Assembly: GCF_003112555.1 (NCBI RefSeq)
Contig: NZ_BEWB01000013.1
Span: 186,001-250,000 of the forward strand
Reading direction: 5' to 3'
Length of the DNA: 64,000 bases
Origin: Streptomyces coelicoflavus
Lineage (GTDB): Bacteria > Actinomycetota > Actinomycetes > Streptomycetales > Streptomycetaceae
The notes beneath the pieces were generated by a model. That model searched no databases, was not told where the DNA came from, and was given only the letters and a program-made list of their open reading frames with translations. This document shows, one piece after another, positions 50,778-58,751 of this stretch. Both the position numbers and the translations under genes were made by a program. Every line of letters starts with the position of its first letter. Position 1 is the stretch's first letter.

Positions 50778-51905
50778 TCATCCTTCCGAAGGGCCGGTTC
50801 CGGCCGGCCGCTCCCACGCCTCCTCGACGGCCCGCAGGGCCGCCTCCGGATCGGCCTTCCGACCCCGCTCGGCCAGCGCGGCACCCAGTGCCGCCAGGCA
50901 TCCCCGCACGGCTTCGCGCGTCGCGTCCGGACCGTAGTGGTTGACCCGGATCATCTCGCCCGCCAGCGCGCCCCCGCCCGCCGCCAGCGGCAGCGCGGGG
51001 TCGGCCTCCAGGGCGCGCGCCACCAGCGCGGACGCGTCGACGTCCGACGGCGTGCGCAGCGTCGTCGCGACCGGCGCCGCGTCCTTCGCCTCGTACACGT
51101 ACGGCTCCAGACCGCCCAGCGCGAGCGCCCCGGCCCGGGTGGCCGCCGCGGCGGAGGCGTGCCGCGCCATCACCGTGCCGGCGCCCTCCGCCTCGATGCG
51201 CTCCACGCACGCCTCCAGCGCGAGCATCTCCAACTGCGCCGGCGCGTGCAGCAGCGCCCGGCGCCCGCCGTCGATCCAGCGCTCCTTCCAGTCCAGGAGG
51301 GACAGGTAGGACCTCCGCGGCGCGTTCGGGTTCGCCGCCATCCGCGCCCAGGCCCGCTCGCTCACCGACACCGCCGACACCCCGGCCGGGCCGCCCATCG
51401 CCTTCTGGGCGCCGATCACGCACAGGTCCACGCCCCACGCGTCCGGCAGCACCGGCTCGGCGCCCACCGAGGCCACCGCGTCCAGGTAGAAGAGCGCGCC
51501 GTGCGCCCGCACCACCTCGCCGATCTCCGCGACCGGGTTGGTGTTGCCGGTCGCCGCCTCGGCGTGCACCAGCGACACGAAGTCGATCTCCGGGTGCTCG
51601 GCGAGGGCCCGGCCGACCTGCTCGGCGGAGACGGCCGTGTGGAACGGCACGGCGAGGTCGTGCACGGTCGCGCCGCAGTCCCGCAGCCAGTTCCCGAAGG
51701 TCTGCCCGTACGGGCCCGTGACGACGTTCAGCGCGACGGTGCCCGGACCCGCGGCGGCGCGGATCGCGCCCTCCAGCGGCAGCAGCGCCTCGCCCTGCAT
51801 GACCACCACGTCCTGCCCGGTGCCGAGCAGGCGCGCGACCCGGTCCTCGATCGCGGCGAAACGGCCGGCGCTCAGCGGGGCGAGATCCAGGAAGGGATGG
51901 GTCAC
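50778..51905 (-). CDS. Class V aminotransferase (alanine-glyoxylate/serine-pyruvate type)
   Basis: 375 residues. QGEALLPLEGAIRAAAGPGTVALNVVTGPYGQTFGNWLRDCGA, HAEAATGNTNPVAEIGEVVRAHGALFYLDAVASVGAEPV (PLP Asp), the PLP lysine in GAQKAMGGPAGVSAVS, and MIRVNHYGPDATREAV. This is the SGAT/phosphonate-type fold I subgroup. GTG 51905 follows AAGAGAG. It precedes ectA on the same strand but is separated by 329 bp, so it is not clearly part of the ectoine operon. Confidence 0.85.
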   Translation of the reverse strand: MTHPFLDLAPLSAGRFAAIEDRVARLLGTGQDVVVMQGEALLPLEGAIRAAAGPGTVALNVVTGPYGQTFGNWLRDCGATVHDLAVPFHTAVSAEQVGRALAEHPEIDFVSLVHAEAATGNTNPVAEIGEVVRAHGALFYLDAVASVGAEPVLPDAWGVDLCVIGAQKAMGGPAGVSAVSVSERAWARMAANPNAPRRSYLSLLDWKERWIDGGRRALLHAPAQLEMLALEACVERIEAEGAGTVMARHASAAAATRAGALALGGLEPYVYEAKDAAPVATTLRTPSDVDASALVARALEADPALPLAAGGGALAGEMIRVNHYGPDATREAVRGCLAALGAALAERGRKADPEAALRAVEEAWERPAGTGPSEG

Positions 51906-51937
51906 GGCGGTGCTCTCTTCAGTAACGGCAGGTGTAC

Positions 51938-52022
51938 GACGCGGGTGCGTCGCGTACGGACGCGCGCACGTTCGTACGCACGCGCACACGTCCCGTACGG
52001 ACGCGGGTACGTCGCGTACGGA
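51938..52022. repeat. 23-bp direct repeats in a CGTACG-rich intergenic region
   Basis: Two 23-bp copies (51938-51960 and 52000-52022) differ at one base and contain GACGCGGGT, GCGTC or ACGTC, and GCGTACGGA. Further TTCGTACGCACG and CCCGTACG motifs lie between them. The region is shared by the divergent aminotransferase and membrane-protein genes. Confidence 0.75.
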
Positions 52023-52136
52023 ATCGAGAGTAACCATGGCGCCCGCCGGCACTCCCGCCGGAGGGCTTCCGTTGCGACACCCCCACGCCCGGAATCATGG
52101 CTTCCGTCACAGCCGGGTGATCGTTCGGCTGGTGGA

Positions 52137-52682
52137 ATGGGCCCCGTGGTCGCTCTTGTACTGCTGGTCCTCGTCGCGGCGGCGACGGCCGCCGTCCTCC
52201 GCCGGGGCGCCGGCACCTACCCCCGCCACCCCGCCGCGGCAGCGGTGGCCGCGGCTCGCGTGCCGCGCGGGCCGAGCGCGCCCTTCCGGGTCGCCGCCGG
52301 GGTCGCGGGCGGCGCCGCCGCCCTGCTGTACCTCTGGGGCCTGCTGTGCGTCGGGGGTGCGGTCCTGGAGGCGGAGGACGGCGGCACGGACTCGGTGCCG
52401 CTGCGGCCGTGCCGGGACGGGGTGCCGCCGGAGCGGTCCGGGCAGGTCGTCGACTACTCCGTCTCCTACCTGCCCCTCGGCTTCCGCTGCGAGACCGTCG
52501 ACGGCGACGGCTACGACTCCGCCGACGTCCCCGGCCACCTCAACCCCGGCGTCGCCGTCCTGGCGCTCACCGCCGTCGGGAGCGCCGTGGCGGCCGGGTA
52601 CGCGACCGAGCGGCGCGCCCGCGCGGCGGCGCGGAGCGACGGCCGGGCACCGGCCTCGAACCGCCGTACGGGCAGCCTTTAG
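52137..52682 (+). CDS. Small membrane protein
   Basis: 181 residues with three predicted membrane helices (VVALVLLVLVAAATAAVL; RVAAGVAGGAAALLYLWGLLCVGGAV; VAVLALTAVGSAVAAGYA). The segment between helices 2 and 3 contains CRDGVPPERSGQVVDYSVSYLPLGFRCET with two cysteines that could form an external disulfide. No family was recognised. It is 10 bp upstream of the amidohydrolase gene and likely co-transcribed. Confidence 0.75.
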   Translation: MGPVVALVLLVLVAAATAAVLRRGAGTYPRHPAAAAVAAARVPRGPSAPFRVAAGVAGGAAALLYLWGLLCVGGAVLEAEDGGTDSVPLRPCRDGVPPERSGQVVDYSVSYLPLGFRCETVDGDGYDSADVPGHLNPGVAVLALTAVGSAVAAGYATERRARAAARSDGRAPASNRRTGSL

Positions 52683-52692
52683 GGTGCGGGGC

Positions 52693-53784
52693 ATGAGCGA
52701 TCGCGCGGTGCTGCACGTGAAGGGTCGGGTGCTCGTCGGACCGGAGGAGGTCCGGGACGAGGTGTGGGTGATCGACGGCCGGATCTCCTACGACCGCCCC
52801 TCGGGCGCCGCCGACGTCCGCACGGTCGAGGGGTGGGCGCTGCCCGGCCTGGTCGACGCGCACTGCCACGTCGGCCTCGACCAGCACGGCGCCGTCCCCG
52901 CCGACGTCGCCGAGAAGCAGGCGCTGGCCGACCGCGAGGCGGGCACCCTGCTCATCCGCGACGCGGGCTCGCCCTCCGACACCCGCTGGATCGACGACCG
53001 CGAGGACCTCCCGAAGATCATCCGGGCCGGCCGCCACATCGCCCGCACCCGCCGCTACATCCGCAACTACGCCTGGGAGGTCGAGCCCGACGACCTCGTC
53101 GCGTACGTCGCCCAGGAGGCGCGGCGCGGCGACGGCTGGGTGAAGCTGGTCGGCGACTGGATCGACCGCGACCTCGGCGACCTGTCGGCCTGCTGGCCGC
53201 GCGGCGCCGTCGAGGCGGCCATCGCCGAGGCCCACCGCCTGGGCGCCCGCGTCACCGCGCACTGCTTCGCCGAGGACTCCCTGCGCGACCTGGTGGAGGC
53301 CGGGATCGACTGCGTCGAGCACGCCACGGGACTGACCGACGACACGATCCCCCTCTTCGCCGAGCGCGGGGTCGCCATCGTGCCCACCCTGGTCAACATC
53401 GCCACCTTCCCCGCGCTGGCCGACGGCGGAGAGTCCCGCTTCCCGCGCTGGTCGGCCCACATGCGCCGGCTCCACGAACGCCGCTACGACACCGTGCGCA
53501 ACGCCTACGACGCCGGCGTCCCGGTCTTCGTCGGCACCGACGCCGGCGGTGCCCTCGCCCACGGACTGGCCGGGGCCGAGGTCGCGGAACTGGTCACCGC
53601 GGGCATCCCGCCCCTCGAGGCCCTCTCCGCGACGACCTGGGCCGCCCGGCGCTGGCTCGGCCGTCCGGGACTGGACGAGGGCGCACCGGCGGACCTGGTG
53701 GTGTACGAACAGGACCCGCGCGCGGACGTGCGCGTGCTCACCACTCCGCGCCGGGTGGTGCTCAACGGGCGGGTCGTCGGTTGA
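52693..53784 (+). CDS. Metal-dependent amidohydrolase (imidazolonepropionase-like)
   Basis: 363 residues. Metal ligands of the amidohydrolase superfamily are HCH in LVDAHCHVGLD, a lysine in GWVKLVGDW, the histidines in VTAHCFAEDS and VEHATGL, and the aspartate in VFVGTDAGG. N- and C-terminal strands form the small sandwich domain (VLHVKGRVLVGPEEVRDEVWVIDGRI and PADLVVYEQDPRADVRVL). It hydrolyses a cyclic amide or similar bond; the substrate is unknown. It follows the membrane-protein gene closely. Confidence 0.88.
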   Translation: MSDRAVLHVKGRVLVGPEEVRDEVWVIDGRISYDRPSGAADVRTVEGWALPGLVDAHCHVGLDQHGAVPADVAEKQALADREAGTLLIRDAGSPSDTRWIDDREDLPKIIRAGRHIARTRRYIRNYAWEVEPDDLVAYVAQEARRGDGWVKLVGDWIDRDLGDLSACWPRGAVEAAIAEAHRLGARVTAHCFAEDSLRDLVEAGIDCVEHATGLTDDTIPLFAERGVAIVPTLVNIATFPALADGGESRFPRWSAHMRRLHERRYDTVRNAYDAGVPVFVGTDAGGALAHGLAGAEVAELVTAGIPPLEALSATTWAARRWLGRPGLDEGAPADLVVYEQDPRADVRVLTTPRRVVLNGRVVG

Positions 53785-53830
53785 CCAAGGGGAGTGACGC
53801 CGGCGAACACCCGTGCCGAACGATGCGAAG

Positions 53831-53896
53831 CAGGTTCGAACAGGTTCGCCAAAACCCCACGAAGGGGTGAAGTGCCCCCGGTTCGCTGACGGTTCG
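53831..53896 (+). repeat. GGTTCG direct repeats upstream of the LAETG protein gene
   Basis: CAGGTTCGAA (53831-53840) is followed directly by CAGGTTCGCC (53841-53850). GGTTCG recurs at 53880-53885 and 53891-53896 (11-bp period). The spacing is close to one helical turn, as for a DNA-binding regulator. Confidence 0.55.
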
Positions 53897-53938
53897 GCGG
53901 AGGCGGGGACATTCTGTCCGGGTCCCAAGCACGTCGCT

Positions 53939-53959
53939 CATGCGTGCCCCGCACGCATG
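53939..53959 (+). promoter_or_regulatory. Perfect 9-bp hairpin in the leader of the LAETG protein gene
   Basis: CATGCGTGC (53939-53947) and GCACGCATG (53951-53959) flank CCC. The hairpin lies 22 nt before the proposed TTG start and could affect translation or be a protein-binding palindrome. Confidence 0.55.
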
Positions 53960-53981
53960 TCTCACTGGGGGTCCCACCACC

Positions 53982-54959
53982 TTGAACGGCAACACCTTCC
54001 GCATGCCCGCACGCCGTCTCGCCGTCGTCGCGGCGGCCACGGCCCTGGCCGCGGGTCCCGCGACCCTGGCCGGCGCGGCATCGGCCCACGCGACCGGCGA
54101 CCACGGCCGCGCGAGCGCCACCGTGCTGCGCGCCGGGCTCGACGTCTCCCTGCTCAACAAGACCGTGAACGTCCCGCTCGCGGTCACCCTCAACGAGGTG
54201 CAGGCACCCGAGAGCGCCGAGAAGACGGCGCTCACCGCCCGGCTGGACGGCGTGGACGGCGGAAAGCCCTTCAGCGTCCTGCGCGCCGACGTCGCCGAGG
54301 CGAAGGCGACGGCCACCGCAGACGGGAGCGAGGGCACCACGACGCTGGCCCGCGCCCGGCTGCACGTCCCCGGCCTGCCGCTGCTGTCGGTGATCGAGGT
54401 CCAGGAGGTCACCTCCACGGCGACCTGCGAGGCCGGGAAGAAGCCGGTCGCCGACGCCGACCTGCTGGGCCCGGTGACCGTCCTCGGCAAGAAGGTCACG
54501 CTCACCACCGGCGGCACGACCGACGTGAAGGTGCCCGGCGTCGGCGAGGTGCGGCTCGACCTCTCGAAGGAGGAGACCACCTCCCGCACGGCCGCCGCGA
54601 CCGCGCTGGAACTCAAGGTCCACGTCAACCCGCTCCACCTGAACGTCGCCGAGGTCGACGGCACCGTCACCCTGGCCGAGGCGACCTGCGAGTCCCCGGC
54701 CGCCCCGGCGGACGAGGCCGGGCAGCCCCCGGCGAAGGCCGACGAGCCCCCCGCCGGCCAGGACGCGGGCCAGAAGGCCGACCCCGCCGATCCCGCCGCC
54801 GAGCCCGCGGGCGATGTGCGGGCCCAGGGCGCCCGCACCGAGGCCGACCTGGCCGAGACGGGCGGCAGCTCGTCGACGCCGTACGTCGCGGCCGGCGCCG
54901 CGGCCCTGGTCCTGGCGGGCGGCGGAGCACTGGTCCTGGCCCGGCGCAGGCGCGGCTGA
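53982..54959 (+). CDS. Secreted protein with sortase-E signal (LAETG)
   Basis: 325 residues if TTG 53982 is used; ATG 54003 is an alternative. Signal peptide MPARRLAVVAAATALAAGPATLAGAASAHA. The mature part has beta-rich repeats of ATVLRAGLDVSLLNKTVNVPLAVTLNEVQAP type and two cysteines (TCEAG, ATCES). A Pro/Ala/Glu/Asp-rich linker (about 245-290) is followed by LAETGGSS, a hydrophobic helix and RRRRG. LAxTG is the recognition motif of class E sortases, so the protein is expected to be attached to the cell wall. No enzymatic domain was recognised. Confidence 0.85.
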   Translation: MNGNTFRMPARRLAVVAAATALAAGPATLAGAASAHATGDHGRASATVLRAGLDVSLLNKTVNVPLAVTLNEVQAPESAEKTALTARLDGVDGGKPFSVLRADVAEAKATATADGSEGTTTLARARLHVPGLPLLSVIEVQEVTSTATCEAGKKPVADADLLGPVTVLGKKVTLTTGGTTDVKVPGVGEVRLDLSKEETTSRTAAATALELKVHVNPLHLNVAEVDGTVTLAEATCESPAAPADEAGQPPAKADEPPAGQDAGQKADPADPAAEPAGDVRAQGARTEADLAETGGSSSTPYVAAGAAALVLAGGGALVLARRRRG

Positions 54960-54974
54960 CCGGGCCGAGCACGC

Positions 54975-55017
54975 GGGACCGGCCGGGGGTGTACGACGTA
55001 CGCCTCAGGCCGGTCCC
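54975..55017. terminator. Inverted repeat between convergent genes
   Basis: GGGACCGGCC (54975-54984) and GGCCGGTCCC (55008-55017) can form a 10-bp stem. The second arm overlaps the 3' end of the cobC-like gene. The loop holds the palindrome GTACGACGTAC. Confidence 0.55.
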
Positions 55018-56114
55018 GGCACCGCCACCGCCCGCTCCAGCGCCCGCAGGAAGCCCTCCGTCGTCGCCCGGTCCCGTACCGCCAGACGCAGCCACTCCCC
55101 GCCGAGCCCCGGGAACGTGTCCCCGCGCCGCACCGCGTACCCCAGCTCGCGCAACCGGTGGCGTACGGCGGCGCCGTCCGGGACGCGGAGCAGCACGAAG
55201 GGACCCTCGGGCGGTGCGACGACCCGGAGTCCGGCCCCGGCGAAATCCGCGAGCCCGGCGACCAGACGCTCCCGGTCGGCGGCGATGCGGTGGGCGGCGT
55301 GGGCGGCCTCCGCCAGCGCCCGCGGCGCCACACACACCTCCGCCGCCGCCAGCGCCGGCGTGGACACCGGCCACAGCGGCTGGGCACGCTCCAGCTCGCC
55401 GACCGTCTCCGGGTCCGCCAGCACGTAGCCGATACGCAGCCCCGCGAGGCCCCACGTCTTGGTGAGGCTGCGCAGGACGACCAGCCCGGGCACGTCCGTC
55501 CGCCCGGCCAGCGCCTCCCGCTCACCCGGCACCGCGTCCATGAACGCCTCGTCCACGACCAGCGTCCGGCCGGGCCGGGCCAGCGACGCCAGTACGCCCG
55601 CCGGGTGCAGCACCGAGGTCGGGTTCGTCGGGTTGCCCACCACGACCAGGTCCGCGTCCTCGGGTACGGCCGCCGGGTCGAGCCGGAAGCCGTCCGCCGC
55701 CCGCAGCAGCACCCGGCCGACGGTGTGCCCGGCGTCCCGCAGCGCCGCCTCGGGCTCGGTGAACTGCGGGTGCACCACGACCGGCCGGCGCACCTTCAGC
55801 GCCCGCGCCAGCAGCACGAACGCCTCCGCCGCGCCCGCCGTGAGCAGCACCCGCTCCACCGGCAGCCCGTGCCGCGCCGCCACCGCCGCCCGTGCGGCCC
55901 GCCCGTCCGGATAGGCGGCGAGCTGGCCGAGCGACGCGGCGACGTGCTCACGCAGCCAGGCCGGGGGTGTGTCCGCGCGGACGTTCACCGCGAGGTCCAC
56001 CAGCGCCGAACCGTCGTCGCGCACCTCGGCGTCCCCGTGGTGCCGCAGGTCGGGACCGGACGGCTCGGGGCGCGGCCCGAGGGCCTCAGTGTGCGTGGGA
56101 GTGTGCGTGTCCAT
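55005..56114 (-). CDS. CobC-like aminotransferase (threonine-phosphate decarboxylase type)
   Basis: 369 residues, class I/II PLP fold: HHGDAEVRDDGSALVDLAVNVRADTPPAWL, LLTAGAAEAFVLLARAL, VVVGNPTNPTSVLHPAGVL, DEAFMDAVPGE and the PLP lysine in LRSLTKTWGLAGLRIGYVLA. This is the Rv2231c/CobC subgroup found in actinobacterial cobalamin clusters, which would supply the aminopropanol-phosphate arm. A histidinol-phosphate-type side activity cannot be excluded. It overlaps cbiX by 29 bp and ends the run of cob genes. Confidence 0.83.
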   Translation of the reverse strand: MDTHTPTHTEALGPRPEPSGPDLRHHGDAEVRDDGSALVDLAVNVRADTPPAWLREHVAASLGQLAAYPDGRAARAAVAARHGLPVERVLLTAGAAEAFVLLARALKVRRPVVVHPQFTEPEAALRDAGHTVGRVLLRAADGFRLDPAAVPEDADLVVVGNPTNPTSVLHPAGVLASLARPGRTLVVDEAFMDAVPGEREALAGRTDVPGLVVLRSLTKTWGLAGLRIGYVLADPETVGELERAQPLWPVSTPALAAAEVCVAPRALAEAAHAAHRIAADRERLVAGLADFAGAGLRVVAPPEGPFVLLRVPDGAAVRHRLRELGYAVRRGDTFPGLGGEWLRLAVRDRATTEGFLRALERAVAVPGPA

Positions 56115-57003
56115 GCCCGTGATGGTGCCCGTGGTGGTGGTCGCCGTCGTCGTCGGGGTGGAAGTGCGGCTGCTGCGGCAGCCCCACCTTGTCCTCGAAC
56201 CCCGGCAGCGCGATGCGGTACACGCAGCTGTCGCAGTTCATCCGCAGGTCGCCCTTGACCGCCTCCTCGTACCGCTCCCACACCAGGTCGAGCAGCTCCG
56301 GCTCGGGCCCGATGACGTCCGCCGAGCGCACCTCCGTCTCCGGGTGCGCGGCCGCCCACTCGTCCGTCTGGTGCCGGACCCGGTCCGGGAGGATGCCGGT
56401 GAACAGGAAGTACGGCAGCACGACGACCCGCCGCGCCCCCAGCCGCGCGCACCGGTCCAGGCCGCCCGGCACGTCCGGCTTCGCCAGCGACACGAACGCC
56501 GTCTCCACCGCCGCGTACCCGCGCCCCTCCCACAGCAGCCGCGCCGCCTTGAACACCTCGGCGTTGGCGTCCGGGTCCGTCGACCCGCGGCCCACCAGCA
56601 GCACGGTCACCTCGGACGGGTCCCAGGACGGGTCGACCGCCTCCGCGAGGCGCCGCTCCAGCACCCGCAGCAGCGCCGGGTGCGGGCCCAGCGGACGACC
56701 GTACGTGTACGAGATGCCGGGGTGGCGCTCCTTCTCGCGGGACAGCGCCGCCGGGATGTCGCCCTTGGCGTGCCCGGCGGACACCAGCATCAGCGGCACC
56801 GCAGCGAACCGGCGCACACCGCGCTCGACCAGCTCGGCGACCGCGTCGCCCAGCGGCGGCGGGGACAGCTCGATGAAGCCGCCCGCGACGGGCAGCTCGG
56901 GGTGGCGTCGGCCCAGCTCGCGCACGAAGTCGCGGAACGCCTCGGCTCCGGCCTCGTCCCGGGTGCCGTGTCCGGCGATGAGCAGGGCGGGCGGGGTCGT
57001 CAC
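56086..57003 (-). CDS. cbiX: Sirohydrochlorin cobaltochelatase-like protein (CbiX)
   Basis: 305 residues. Two CbiX halves are visible: LLIAGHGTRDEAGAEAFRDFVREL (catalytic His) with PLMLVSAGHAKGDIPAAL, and LLVGRGSTDPDANAEVFKAARLL with VVLPYFLFTGILPDRV. A C-terminal RMNCDSCVYRIALPG segment and a very His-rich tail (HHHGHHHGHGHAHSHAH) probably bind cobalt. It inserts Co(II) into the ring early in the anaerobic-type route. The start overlaps the cbiG-cobJ stop by 4 nt. Confidence 0.92.
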   Translation of the reverse strand: MTTPPALLIAGHGTRDEAGAEAFRDFVRELGRRHPELPVAGGFIELSPPPLGDAVAELVERGVRRFAAVPLMLVSAGHAKGDIPAALSREKERHPGISYTYGRPLGPHPALLRVLERRLAEAVDPSWDPSEVTVLLVGRGSTDPDANAEVFKAARLLWEGRGYAAVETAFVSLAKPDVPGGLDRCARLGARRVVVLPYFLFTGILPDRVRHQTDEWAAAHPETEVRSADVIGPEPELLDLVWERYEEAVKGDLRMNCDSCVYRIALPGFEDKVGLPQQPHFHPDDDGDHHHGHHHGHGHAHSHAH

Positions 57004-58751
57004 AGGTTCTCCTCGGATGTAGCGGATACGTCGGCCGTTGCGGACGAGTCGGTCTTCTCGGCGGGCGGCGCGGTGTCGCGGGCCTGCCAGCGGTAGCCGC
57101 GCGGTGTCACCATGCGCCCGGCGATCTCCCGGGTCGCGGTGTTGCCCACCGTCACGACGGTCATCATGTCGACGGTCGCCGGGTCCAGGGCGGCGAGCGT
57201 GGACAGGCGGCTCGACTCGTCGGCGCGCGACGCGTTGCGCACGACGCCCACCGGAGTCGACGGTTCACGGTGCTCGGCGAGGATCGCCAGCGCCTTCGGC
57301 AGCTGCCAGTCGCGGCCCCGGCTGCGCGGGTTGTAGAACGTCACGACGAGGTCCGCCTCCGCCGCCGCCCGCACCCGCCGCTCGATGACCTCCCACGGCG
57401 TGTGCAGGTCGGACAGGCTGATCGACACGTGGTCGTGGCCCAGCGGCGCGCCCAGGATCGCCCCGGCCGCCAGCGCCGCCGTCACGCCCGGCACCCCGAC
57501 CACGTCGATGTCGTCGGACGCCTCCGCCAGCGCCGGCGAGGCCATCGCGTACACCCCGGCGTCCCCGCTGCCGATCAGCGCCACGGCGTGCCCGCGCCGC
57601 GCCTCCTCGACCGCCGTCCGGGCCCGCTCCTCCTCCGCGCCGAGACCGGACTCCAGCACCCGGGTGCCGGGCCGCAGCAGGTCGCGGATCTGGTCGACGT
57701 ACTGGTCGAGGCCGACCAGCACCGACGCCCGCCGCAGCTCCGCCCGCGCCCGCGGCGTCACCAGGTCCCGGGCGCCCGGCCCGAGCCCGACCACCGCGAG
57801 CCGCCCGCGCCCGGGGCGCCGCACCACCGCGCAGGTCGCCGTCGCGGGCACCGCCGCCGACTTCCGCTTGGGCACGAGGAGTTCACCCCCGCGCACCAGC
57901 GCCGCCGCCTCCGCGACCGACGGGGTGCCCACGGCCGCGAGCGGCGCGTCGGACGGGTTGGGCACCTCGACGCCCGCCAACTCGCCGGCCGGGTACGTCA
58001 CCAGCGGCACGCCCAGCCGCCCGGCGGCGGCCACGATCCCGGGCTCCTCCGCCTTGGCGTCCACGGTGGCCAGCTCGGCGACCGACGCGGCGGACAGCCC
58101 CGCCTCGCGCAGGGCGTCCTCCACCAGCCCGAGCACCTCCTCCACCGGTGCGCCCCGGGAGGCGCCGACACCGACGACCAGGGACGGCGGACGCAGGACG
58201 ACCTCGCCCTCCGACGGCTCCACCGTGCGGTCCGTCACCCGGATTCCGTACGCACCTTCGGCCCCGACCGGCAACGGCGGCAGCGGCCACGCCACCTCCG
58301 CGCGCAGCGCCACCGGCTCGCCGTCCAGCAGGGCCCGCGACACCCCGGCGACATCGCCCTCGACGGGCAGCCCGAGCGTGTCCAGGCCGGCCAGGCCGAC
58401 GGCGTCCGTAGCCGTCGTCACCACCGGCTCCGCACCCAGCACCTCGCCGACCGCACGGGCCAGTTCGTTGGCGCCGCCCCCGTGCCCGCCGACCAGCGAC
58501 ACGGCGAACCGCCCGCCCTCGTCGACGCACACCACACCCGGGTCGGTCCGCTTGTCGTCCAGCAGCGGCGCCACGAGCCGGACCACGGCCCCCGTCGCCA
58601 GGAAGCACACTAGCCGGTCGCACTCGGCGAACGCGGTCCGCACGGCGTCCCCGACGGGACCCCCGTACACCCGCGTGCGGCCCGGCCAGGCCGCGGCCAG
58701 CCGGTCCCGCGCCGCCGCTCCCGCCGCCGTGGCGGAAATGAGGCCGATCAA
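57000..58751 (-). CDS. cobJ: CbiG-CobJ fusion (cobalt-precorrin-5A hydrolase / precorrin-3B C17-methyltransferase)
   Basis: 583 residues. The N-terminal part (about 1-330) is CbiG-like: LISATAAGAAARDRL, CFLATGAVVRLVAPLLDDKRTDPGVVCVDEGGRFAVSLVGGHGGGANELA, VVGVGASRGAPVEEVLGLVEDAL. The C-terminal part (about 335-555) is a CobJ/CbiH tetrapyrrole methylase: LAVVGLGPGARDLVTPRARAEL, GSGDAGVYAMASPALE-type motif, VGVPGVTAALAAGAILGAPLGHDHVSISLSDLHTPW. The TTG start at 58751 overlaps the cobL stop (TTGA) and has AAGGAG 7 nt upstream. Such fusions are known in actinobacteria. Confidence 0.9.
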   Translation of the reverse strand: MIGLISATAAGAAARDRLAAAWPGRTRVYGGPVGDAVRTAFAECDRLVCFLATGAVVRLVAPLLDDKRTDPGVVCVDEGGRFAVSLVGGHGGGANELARAVGEVLGAEPVVTTATDAVGLAGLDTLGLPVEGDVAGVSRALLDGEPVALRAEVAWPLPPLPVGAEGAYGIRVTDRTVEPSEGEVVLRPPSLVVGVGASRGAPVEEVLGLVEDALREAGLSAASVAELATVDAKAEEPGIVAAAGRLGVPLVTYPAGELAGVEVPNPSDAPLAAVGTPSVAEAAALVRGGELLVPKRKSAAVPATATCAVVRRPGRGRLAVVGLGPGARDLVTPRARAELRRASVLVGLDQYVDQIRDLLRPGTRVLESGLGAEEERARTAVEEARRGHAVALIGSGDAGVYAMASPALAEASDDIDVVGVPGVTAALAAGAILGAPLGHDHVSISLSDLHTPWEVIERRVRAAAEADLVVTFYNPRSRGRDWQLPKALAILAEHREPSTPVGVVRNASRADESSRLSTLAALDPATVDMMTVVTVGNTATREIAGRMVTPRGYRWQARDTAPPAEKTDSSATADVSATSEENL

